Assembly: GCF_918797505.1 (NCBI RefSeq)
Contig: NC_092794.1
Location: 74,933,345 to 74,997,344 of the forward strand
Origin: Bemisia tabaci
Lineage: Eukaryota; Arthropoda; Insecta; Hemiptera; Aleyrodidae
Reading direction: 5' to 3'
Length of the DNA stretch: 64,000 nt
The notes under the pieces are model-generated. The model was not told the origin of the DNA. It searched no databases and saw only the letters and a program-made list of their open reading frames with translations. Positions 55,764 through 64,000 of the stretch are shown here, one piece after another (position 1 is the first letter of the stretch; the number at the start of each line of letters is the position of its first letter). The translations under genes and the position numbers were made by a program.

Positions 55764-57190
55764 CCTACCTTTTCAATGCATAAATCACTTCAAACTTTCG
55801 AATTTTGGTATGTTTTGATACGCTCTGATATCTTAACCTCAAATCCAGAATTTCAACCACATGCGTGAATATGCCCGTTGCCAATAATCACACGATTTGT
55901 CCGCACCGTAGCCGTCCGTACCGTAGCCCGTAGCTCACGCGCGATGCGGCCAAGTCTACGGTAAGAACAAACAAAATGCGAAAGTCATCCAAAAATCGGT
56001 GCGCTGTTTGATAGATCATCCTTTTTTACTTTATTTTATCTATCATACAAATTTGGAATTTAAAAAAAAAAAAGAGAGACATATTTTTTTTTTTAGTACG
56101 ACTTAGAAGAAGGAGGTTTTCTTTTCGATGATTGCATAAGGATCGCCATCTTTTTATTTTTTTCATTTTTTCTTTTAGAATTTTGAGTCCTCTTTTTCGT
56201 CTGAAGTTCATAGCAATTTATTCTTTAATATCTAACTTATTTTTCTAACTTTATCAAACTTCATTGTCCTTCAAATATTTATTTAAGGTTATTTGTGACC
56301 ACATTTTTGATAAAGTTACCTTTTTGTTTTCTTTCTTTTTTTGTAAAAGTTCACCTAAAACGTTCTAACGTTGTCAAGCTTGTTTTAAAAACTCAGCTTC
56401 TAAGCTTTGTCCCTAATTATTTAATGCGTTTACTTTAAAATAAAGCAGTTCGTTATTTTTGAAAAACTAATTTACTTACTCTTTTTACCTTTATTGCCTG
56501 TAAATACTTATAAAAGAGGCACTTATACCTAAGCTATGCTATAACTTAGCAGTTTATTCCCCAATGAATTTCAGTTCCTAATAATTCGGCCCTTGCATAC
56601 AGTAATATTTACGGATGCCTCTTCGTCCTTACTGTAGCCTGTTTGTCCGTACCGTAAAGTTATTGTCCTGTACCGTAGACCAGCAAAAAATTGTACAATT
56701 TGTAGCTTTAGAAAGAGCAAACCTGTAGAAATTCTTTGAAAAAGTTGTCTACCACATCTTCTAAGTTAGTTCTAAAGAAATTAATTAAAATTAAGCGTTT
56801 AATTACATTTCCTGTTTTTTTTTTAGGGGAAAAATGATGGCGCAAAATTCTAGAAATCGGACTTTAGAGCAATTTGGGGGCTAAATTTTGAAAGTAAAAA
56901 CTTTGAGGGATATTTTGTTTTATTCTTCTACAAGAATATAGCTCTATGAGTGCAAAAAAACTTAAAACGGTATTATTATTGCACGTATTGATAGAAAAAC
57001 AAGCCTGTTTAATTGGTCTGCAGTACGGACAAAAAATTTAACTTCCAGTGATAAAAGAGGCCAAAAAAAATTTTCTGTTGAAAACGAAGATTGACCACTA
57101 ATAAAATCGACTTTCCAAGAGTATGAGGACTTCAGAAAACATGCTGAAGTCTTAAAATAACTAAAGTCATTTTTTTAAAAAACGATGGCT
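55764..57190. other. No gene seen; recurrent GTCCGTACCGTAGCC motif
   Basis: AT-rich DNA with motif copies at 55899-55913, 55914-55928, 56625-56639, 56645-56659, 56665-56680 and, inverted, about 57015-57030. No exon is supported. Confidence 0.45.
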
Positions 57191-57761
57191 CCAAGAGCAA
57201 AATTTATTTGATTCTACTCTGGAGTGAAATACCCATCGATGAGCTGAAACTGCACTGCCATCAGAGGCTCTACAATGGACTCAAGTGCCGGTCGTGAATA
57301 CTTCTGTTTTTTTCCGACAAAATTCTACCATGGGTTCTGAAAGCAACATGCTTGCAAGAACTAAGGAAGAGTCATCACACAAGTCTTGTCGGTGTTAACA
57401 TGAAATATGGAATGAGGAACATAACTGATACAAAAATGTCAACAAGGAAGCAAAACAAATATAAAATTGGCGACTTAACTTTGAGTCTGTTCTTTTTCTA
57501 ATCCCAATCAATAATGCTTCGTCTTACAGAAACAAGAAAACTTGTTTTGGTCTGCTTGTAGACCACACAAGACATCCATATTTGATTATTGATTTTAGCT
57601 TTGGCTTTCTTTTAGCCCATCTTAAGGGGAGGGGGGATACTGGAATGAAATAAGGGCGACAATTCTAATAGATTCAGGGAAGCAAATAGACTAGTGATCA
57701 TTTGATGTGAGTCAGAACAGCATGCAAAAGTACGCATGTCCAAATAAGAGACAAAGTCTGC

Positions 57762-57885
57762 CGTTACTATCAAATTTTGTGAGAGCAACAGGTGCAGCAC
57801 AGATGGTAGTCTGTTGGCAGTCTTCCGTTACTATCACATGTTGTGAGAGCAACAGGTGCAGCACAGATGGTAGTCTGTTGGCTGT
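57762..57885. repeat. Tandem duplication, ~64-bp unit
   Basis: CCGTTACTATCA-A--TTGTGAGAGCAACAGGTGCAGC and the following CACAGATGGTAGTCTGTTGG occur twice in a row (57762-57825 and 57826-57885) with few differences. Confidence 0.92.
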
Positions 57886-58032
57886 AAGTTTTTCTGACAT
57901 AGTAAACTTTTTGAACTGGAGTAAAACTATTACTTGCAACCCATTTGACATTTAATTCCCAAAACATCATGGGAATCAGGCGAGGAAATAGGCAAGAGCC
58001 TAAAGAAAACTAGAGTATTGTGATAGTGCCTA

Positions 58033-58232
58033 AACAGATTTGTTGTGCAGTTCTGCTTCCCTGGCCCATCGAGCATCGTCAGATTCGTGAGTCAGGTAAC
58101 GGACACCGATTGTATTTTCCAATTCCCGCAAATCATGCCAGGTCTGGTAGTCCTGGAAATCACAAACATTACAATAAGGAAGAGAAACAAGGAAGAAGAG
58201 AAGCTGTTAATTTAAATGAAGTTAAAAATTAA
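58033..58232 (+). CDS. Possible terminal coding exon, unknown protein
   Basis: A frame starting after a pyrimidine-poor but usable acceptor (TTGTGCAG before TTCTGC) reads a hydrophilic tail of about 60 residues: [31 protein letters not shown], then Lys/Glu/Asn-rich to EVKN and a stop at about 58230-58232. About 90 bp later AATAAA (58322-58327) runs into a 22-base A tract. This arrangement would suit a last exon with its poly(A) signal, or a retrocopy. No upstream exon was identified and the protein is not recognised. Confidence 0.25.
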
Positions 58233-58347
58233 AATTAAAAATGGTTAATTTGTTTGTTATTATATTTGTAAAACGAAGTTAATTTACACTTATTAACAGG
58301 TGGTTGTAACATAATTTGCTGAATAAAAAAAAAAAAAAAAAAAAAAA

Positions 58348-59971
58348 TTTAATGATAGAAAGATGAAGACCCGTATCATAAAATTCTATGCACAGACAAC
58401 ACTAGTATGTACCCACATACGTATATGTATAAAATGTGACACGATTTCCTTGGATAGCTGTAAAATAGGATGGATCATTTTCGAGGTCGCCATTTTCCTC
58501 ATAGATGGAGGATGGAGAAAAGCTGGCATCAGATGAAAAAAAAATTGTATATCCTTCCCAAAATGTTTCTGATTCAATTTTCATTCATCGCTACCTTTGT
58601 GAATTCATGTCACGTGGGGCAGTGTCACCCGTTTCAAATGATCATAGCACTTTACCTACTGTACTCCAGCAGACCTAGATTTAATCTGGCACAAATTTAC
58701 AGAATCAGGGGTTATAAAGTGCTGATGAGACAGAAGAAAGGTAAACAAAAAAATCTGCAGGAAACTAGATGAAATCACATTTTTAAATCGGCGGAGGACG
58801 ATTTTCTAAAAGAACCTTCGAATAGAATGGTTTCACAACTCAAAATACACGTGTAAAACACGAGAATTACTGGTAAAAAATTTGAAAAATCATAAAATTC
58901 TAGTTGAGAATCATATTCAGACCGTAATCTTGTAATGTATTCCTTCCTCTGAATTATCTTTAATTCAAAACTATTCAGCAGAAGTAGTTATAAAACAATG
59001 GTTTTTGTAGTTTCACTAATTTTAGTGTTAAATGAGGTTATAAACTAGCATATCTTTGGAAATTACATTCAGTTTTGCTGGAGGTAATATATCTGTTCTT
59101 CTTTTTTATTATATTTCATCTCTATGAAAGGTGGATCATTTAAAGCAGTATCATCATTGTTTTGACAGAAAAGTTTGTAGAATTTCCCTTATTTCTGGCA
59201 CTTTTGATCACCAAATTTTGAACCAAAACACTGTTAAGATAGTGATCTAGTATATCATATCTCATACAGGAGAGCACATTGATCTTTTTTGGAAAGGTAA
59301 TGAAAAGTCAGTTGATACTTAACTCAGCTGGGCATAGCTTAATTTTTACAGATCATATGTGGACACGACTTCCTTGGCAACTTTAGAATTTTAACATTAT
59401 TCAGCTTTTTCACAATTGTAAATTGAGCGAGTGGTTGAACAGTACTATTAAATGATCAGGGCATATGATTCCCCATGAAATCAAAGCTTTGACCGAATAT
59501 TTACAGCGGAAAATGTGAGCTAAAAATAGCGATAAATTGGATTTTCGAAAACACTGCTTGATGAGGTTCAGGAACACTTATTTCTCAGCTTACATCAAAC
59601 CTTTGTAGTTTAATAGATTTTATTTTTTCTATATATATCAAATGTTTAGATATTTATTAAATATCACATAAATTTCCGTATAATCTTGATGGATAAAGTT
59701 TTGGAAACATTCTTCAGTGCATAAAAGTCAATCTTTGATAAGTTATAAATGTAGACATTTTTTGCAAATATGTAACAATTTGCTGTAAGTTTTGGTGGCA
59801 TTCCAGGACTTCAATTAATTTGTTTTTCATATCATTATGAATAGCTTACCAATCAACCAACGTACGGTTTACAGACCCTAGACACTAAAGGTAAGGCAAA
59901 CTGAAAAAAGGGAGGAGAAGAAGAGGCATTACAGCAGAGTTAATTGCTGAACTAAGACTTATATGCAGGCA
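58348..59971. other. No gene seen
   Basis: AT-rich DNA with small chance frames and no repeat structure noticed. Confidence 0.5.
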
Positions 59972-60157
59972 TTATGGAAGCAAAAATTTCTCTTGGTTAG
60001 AGGAAAATGGGTTCTGCTGAAACGAGGAACAATCTTCCAATGGCGCCGCCGCTGTCGAGCTTGACGCCGTGACAGAAAGGGAGAGATTGTTATCTGCCCT
60101 TGCAGACTGAGGTGTGGGAGACCTCGGGAGGAGAGAACTTCTCCCCAACGAATTTTG
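59972..60157 (-). CDS. Possible small or first-exon frame, unknown protein
   Basis: On the minus strand an ATG near 60155 in good context (A at -3, G at +4) opens a Ser/Pro/Asn-rich frame: MENQNSLGRSSLLPRSPTPQ, continuing to QEKFLLP and a stop. Upstream on the same strand, TCG-GTGAGTAC at about 60429-60440 matches a splice donor, and GACGCAG near 60220 could be an acceptor. Together these could be a leader exon plus a coding exon. No domain is recognised, and the frame is short enough to be chance. Confidence 0.2.
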   Translation of the reverse strand, partial: QNSLGRSSLLPRSPTPQSARADNNLSLSVTASSSTAAAPLEDCSSFQQNPFSSNQEKFLLP

Positions 60158-60253
60158 ATTTTCCATTATTTGGCCACTTGGCAACTTTAACTAATTCGAG
60201 GTACGCCGATGAGCACACTGCGTCAGCAGCTTCCAGCGGAATCGCATGCTCGA

Positions 60254-60428
60254 AATTTTGAAAATCTGACCAAAAATTCGAGTTTCCCGTCGAAAAATAA
60301 CCCCTTATACCGAGTTATACAACAATCGACCGAAAAGGAGCCGACACAGCATTTTAAGCCACGGCCGCCATCTTTGATTTTTGAATTTTGAAAATCTGAC
60401 TGAAAATTCGAGTTTCCCGTCAAAAAGT
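60254..60428. repeat. Direct repeat, ~48-bp unit
   Basis: AATTTTGAAAATCTGAC followed by AAAATTCGAGTTTCCCGTC occurs at 60254-60301 and 60381-60428 in the same orientation, 127 bp apart. Confidence 0.85.
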
Positions 60429-60879
60429 ACTCACCGACACCCAGTTTCACCCGAATCAATGGAAGATACAGGAGAAAGGAAAAAGAGAGGAAGTCGAAGA
60501 AACGAACGATCAGTTAGGCAAATGACCTTCAAGATGAAACACAAACGTACAGTTAGAAATGGAAGACAGTTTTGAGGAGATACTTAGGTGCAGGCAGGCT
60601 AACGCTATGTACGTGAGAGGAATAAAGGGATGGAGAAGTCCGCGAGGGGGGCACACAGTTGGAGGATCAAACGTGATCGAGACACGCGAAACAGGACACT
60701 TGGTGCCTTTGCTGTGACGTCACGCGACACGATTCAAGTACGTTCAGCTTGGTGCACGTAAACAATCTCGTATCCCCAATGCATTACTATAGGGATAAAC
60801 AATTTTTCGCTTTAGCGGGCGTCCTGAACAACGTATATGAATCGGAATAATTTTGACTAACTCCTCACTACAATTAAAT

Positions 60880-61290
60880 CGAGGTATGCGAAAACGTCCG
60901 ATGTCCAAAAAATCAACTTTTGGTAAACCGCAAAAAACTGTGGAGGCCTTTAGAATCGGCGTTTTGAAGAAAATCAAGGCATGTGTTTCTTAGTAAAGGG
61001 TTGTAGAAGAGGCACACAACTGTGTCCCATTCCAACTCCCATTCAGTGCTGAGTAATTTCAAAAAAAGGGCTTTGGACATCGGACGTTTTCGCATACATT
61101 GCAAAAATCTGCCCAAAAACCATTATTTTTGACCCCTCCAAAAACCTTATAACTAGAGCAAAACATAATGTCAGACCTCCAGTAACACAAAAAAAAATAT
61201 TTTTCTTTTCTTCGAGGCTTCAGTGAAAGTTACGTGACGGCGGAAGAAGAAAAATAATGGACATCGGACGTTTTCGCATACTTTGAGATT
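60880..61290. repeat. Three copies of a GCGAAAACGTCCGATGTCC motif
   Basis: TATGCGAAAACGTCCGATGT occurs on the + strand at about 60885-60904, and its reverse complement at about 61076-61097 and 61258-61280. The first two face each other about 190 bp apart like terminal repeats. Confidence 0.75.
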
Positions 61291-61376
61291 GCCCCTCAAG
61301 ATAAGTGTCCAGGATTGCCTAGAATGCATGAAATCTATTAGAATTATATAAAGTAGGGTGAAATTATTCATCTTCA

Positions 61377-61900
61377 GAGGGTCCTGAACGAGAATCCAAA
61401 TTTGCCCCCTCGACAAATCATGGGAGCCCCCCCGAAAACCCCCAACATAAAAAAAACAGTCAGAAATTGGTTATTTTCTCTCGTTGTTCTGCTACTAGCG
61501 CACGTTTTGAGAGCAGAAATTTTTTTCTCATATAATTTCTCATCTATAGGGAGTTCTTAACGAGAATCCAAATTTGCCCCCTCGACCAATCATGGGGACC
61601 CCCCCCGAAAACCCCTCCATAATCGAAACAACTGTCAAAAATCGGTTATTTTCTCTCGTTTTTCGGCTACCATCGCATGTTTTGGGAGCAGAACTTTTTT
61701 TCTCATTTAATTTCTCATCTATAGGGGGACCTTAACGAGAAGCCAAAATTGCCCCCTCGAACAATCATGGGGACCCCTCCAAGCCCCCCCCCCCCCCGAT
61801 AAAAAAAACGGTCAAAATAGGTTATTCTCTCGTTTTACGGCTATTATCGCCAAAGCCGTTGATTTTAAGACAGAGTTTGTTGATCTCACATGAAAGCAGA
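61377..61900. repeat. Three tandem units of 172-175 bp
   Basis: Each unit starts with GGGTCCTGAACGAGAATCCA or a variant, followed by AATTTGCCCCCTCGAC-AATCATGGG, a C-rich tract, and TTATTTTCTCTCGTT. Offsets are 172 and 175 bp. The opening phrase is shared with the arms of 53881-55761 (54071 and 55340), so this may be a related remnant. Confidence 0.85.
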
Positions 61901-63227
61901 TAAAAATTCGGTTAACCCGGTTTTAAATTTTTCTGATGAAAATTGCGGTCACTACAGGCGCAGTGGCGGTTATGAATTTAAGGCCCGCGCAGCCGCGACA
62001 CGTAAGAGGCGATGGAGTATCAGGGTGAGAGGGTGTGTGTGTGTCTGTGTAGGGGGCAGGCCCGCCACAAGGGGGGGGATACTGGGTCCCTGGCACCGGG
62101 GCCCGTGTTACCCGTGAAAAAGCACTACGAATTCAAATGCAACCCTTGTTTCGTAAGAAAAAGTGAAGAATTGACCCTAAAGGTGAATAGATTTTCAGAA
62201 ACACGCTGGGGCACTATAGAATTCTTCTTAAATTTTCAAAGAAGTATACTTCTTGGAAAATTTCTATCGATTTTCAAGATTTTCAGAACAGAGGGATATT
62301 TTTAGTAACTGCGTTTCATTTTCTTCCGTCGTCAGATGCTAAGAGTCTCCAGTCTGGGCATCCTCGACTTCAATGGCAAATAGCTCAATTCCCTTGCGAT
62401 AGACAAACGAAGGGGGAGTCCAGGGGGGACTGGCCCTCATAGAACTGAAGATAGTATGATATGCCCCCCCCCCCCAAAAAAATAAAATTTTCAAGATGTT
62501 TTGAATGCAACAATGGAGAATTTGCAAGGGTCTGAAATTTGATGAATTTCCTGTTTAAGTGGAATCCTCTGAGTGAACTGAACACGAAGATACCCTTGAT
62601 TCATAAATTGAGCAATTATTAGAGGAGATATGACAAAATAACCGATTCTGCTAAAATACATGTGATTAAATGGGAAATGCCGCCAGATGACGTCACAAGG
62701 CGGCACATTTTCTTACTTATAAATCAATTTTTCTACAATTTCCCATGTCAGAAAAAAATTATGAAAAATATTGCGAACTCAGCTCATTAGGCACTTTCAG
62801 ATGAAGCAATAAAAAAATTGCGTGCAAATTCTCCATTAGCAAGTATTTTGTGCTGAAAGTATGAAAAAAAAAAAAAACAAACAAAAAAACAAAATAAATA
62901 TTATTCCGCAGAAATTGATGGAAAATTCTTTAAGGAAGCTTCAAAATGCGTCCGATTAGTCGTATAAATTCTAAAATTTCTCTGGGGATGCACCTCGGCC
63001 CCCCCCCTCCGTGCTTGGGGCCCGGACCTAAAAACTGGTACCAGGGCCCGAGATGGGATGTGGCGAGCCTGGTTGGGGGGGGGGGGGTATGGAATCCCCA
63101 GGGACTAGGTGAGTCCGACGGATCTCCCTTGGAAACTTTTGGAAAATTAAGACACTTCAGATCCCAATTTTGTCGATTTCGAGGGGGGGGGGGGGGTTGG
63201 AAGTAAAAATAATGGAGTGGAAAAAAG
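61901..63227. other. No gene seen; G/C homopolymer-rich stretch
   Basis: Contains GTGTGTGTGTGTCTGTGT near 62034 and several runs of 9 or more G or C (near 62068, 62465, 63000, 63076, 63184). CAGGCCCGCCACAAGGGG at about 62055 resembles hAT-type termini, but no partner was found. Confidence 0.4.
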
Positions 63228-63519
63228 TACGAGGGTCATCCAATGAGGTTCCCTACCTCTTATCTTCCAAACGGAAAGAGATAAATCAAATCGGTAAAAA
63301 AGTTCTTATAAGGCATACTCTAAGCTTTAAAAGAAGCTCAAGTTTTTGAAAATTGGTCGAGGGGTTCGCGAGGAAACTTAATTTTACTGCGACAACTTCC
63401 TGTCGCCGCGCGCCCACCTTCGGAGTCTGGATGCGCGGAGAGTCGATTATTTCAGACTTGTGTTTTCGCCGCTAAGCATCATATCAAAAAGAAATTTGAA
63501 GGTTTTTATTGAGTAGACC

Positions 63520-63723
63520 TTACATTTCTTTTTGACGAAGTTCCTGCCTCTGTTTTGACATTTCTGGTATCAATATTGCAGCTTCTTGATGCCTTCCGCG
63601 TAGAGGCTGGCTCTTGTCTTGGCACCGAAACCAGTCATTGACAAGCCCTCTACACTTCCGAATCAGTTGCTTTGCATAAGAAAATTTCCCTCCATCTTCC
63701 GTACTCTTACGATTCAGCCTCAT
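63520..63723 (-). pseudogene. Mariner transposase C-terminal remnant
   Basis: The open minus frame contains FSYAKQLI and VNDWFRCQDKSQP, then leaves the expected frame. The continuation YAEGIKKLQY-stop-YQKCQNRGRNFVKK is in the next frame. The F-YxxGIxKLxxRxxKC...GDYV order is the usual end of mariner-family (IS630/Tc1) transposases. The catalytic D residues are not in this fragment. Confidence 0.55.
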
Positions 63724-63782
63724 GTGACTTTCGCCTGTTCACTGAGCTGAAAAAACTTCCTCGGTGGAAAGCGGAATCCGAA

Positions 63783-63940
63783 TGATTCGGAAGTACAGAG
63801 CGCTGTCAATGGCGGATTCCGGTGCCAAGACAAGAGCCAGCCTCTACGCGGAAGGCATCAAGAAGCTGCAATATTGACACCAGAAATGTCAAAACAGAGA
63901 TGGAGACTACGTCAAAAAGTAAGGTAAGGTCTACTCAATA
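63783..63940 (+). pseudogene. Inverted copy of the mariner transposase C terminus
   Basis: The + strand frame reads MADSGAKTRASLYAEGIKKL, then a stop, then QKCQNRDGDYVKK before a TAA. It is the reverse-complement partner of the left arm and keeps the DGDYVKK ending better than that arm does. Confidence 0.55.
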
Positions 63941-64000
63941 AAAACCTTCAAATTTCTTTTTGATATGATGCTTAGCGGCGAAAACCCAAGTCTGAAATAA

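Larger units (their letters stand above)
53260..57330. mobile_element. Probable 4-kb element around a nested CAGGGTGT element
   Basis: GAATTTTGTCGG and GAGTAGAATCAAATAA-TTTTGCTC near 53269-53322 are matched inverted at about 57195-57325 (with a longer gap between the two blocks on the right). Inside are the element 53881-55761 and at least eight copies of a GTCCGTACCGTAGCC-like motif. No transposase frame. Outer boundaries are approximate. Confidence 0.45.
63230..64000. mobile_element. Broken mariner-type element, runs off the window
   Basis: CGAGGGTCATCCAATGAGGT after TA (63228-63229) resembles mariner terminal repeats. Inside, 63447-63664 and 63783-64000 are inverted copies. Each arm encodes, in shifted frames, remnants of a mariner transposase C terminus: on the minus strand (63520-63723) VNDWFRCQDKS, then in another frame LYAEGIKKLQY and QKCQNR; on the + strand LYAEGIKKLQY, QKCQNRDGDYVKK. 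Stops and frameshifts make both inactive. The inverted repeat reaches the last base, so the structure continues beyond. Confidence 0.65.

Noticed and set aside
58326..58347. A tract as proof of a retroposed gene
   Set aside because: It is contiguous with AATAAA and no target duplication was found around it, so it is noted only as weak support.

Overview
The window looks like nuclear DNA of an insect: AT-rich, packed with transposable elements, and with one clearly expressed-type gene, a Frizzled Wnt receptor of the Fz2 / Fz5-8 class (38774-40789, + strand). The host is probably a hemipteran such as a whitefly, but this is only an impression. Nothing suggests a bacterium, operons or CRISPR. 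Most short open frames in the window are chance frames inside repeats.

Layout. 1-9400: a chain of inverted-repeat elements: a MITE with 38-bp ends, a tRNA-Ser-derived SINE head, a 1.9-kb CAGGGTTATCC-ended element holding two hairpins, a Mutator-like MITE with a 9-bp target duplication (TSD), and a 1155-bp hairpin inserted at TTAA. 9.4-15.8 kb: a TA-flanked element, a 901-bp hAT-type element and 170-190 bp tandem repeats. 16.0-17.8 kb: a three-level nest of insertions, then a 19-bp minisatellite of about 22.7 copies. 20.4-22.9 kb: palindromes, including one with 634-bp arms. 23.1-26.3 kb: a nest in which four insertions keep exact TSDs. 26.7-27.95 kb: two AGWCGTATTTTG-ended MITEs, one holding a 337-bp hAT MITE. 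28.0-35.0 kb: a dead LINE on the minus strand (endonuclease plus reverse transcriptase), split by a 590-bp hAT element and a 4.36-kb element. 35.3-37.7 kb: a 2.4-kb element with long inverted ends.

38.56-40.8 kb: fz2. The coding region is an uninterrupted 671-codon frame. A strong 3' splice site about 210 bp upstream suggests a spliced 5' UTR, with the leader exon outside or further upstream. Downstream, 42.2-44.0 kb is a large palindrome. 44-53 kb is sparse, apart from two inverted-repeat elements (47.8-49.8 kb) and a 95-bp palindromic MITE. 53.2-57.3 kb is a probable 4-kb element holding a TA-flanked CAGGGTGT element and a recurring GTCCGTACCGTAGCC motif. 57.7-60.6 kb has two weak exon candidates. 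61.4-61.9 kb has tandem repeats. The window ends inside a broken mariner element with an inverted transposase tail.

The repeats do not form a cooperative system; they record an order of insertions. The main biological themes are the insertion history, the many long hairpins that could be small-RNA sources if transcribed, and a single intact Wnt receptor gene in repeat-rich DNA.
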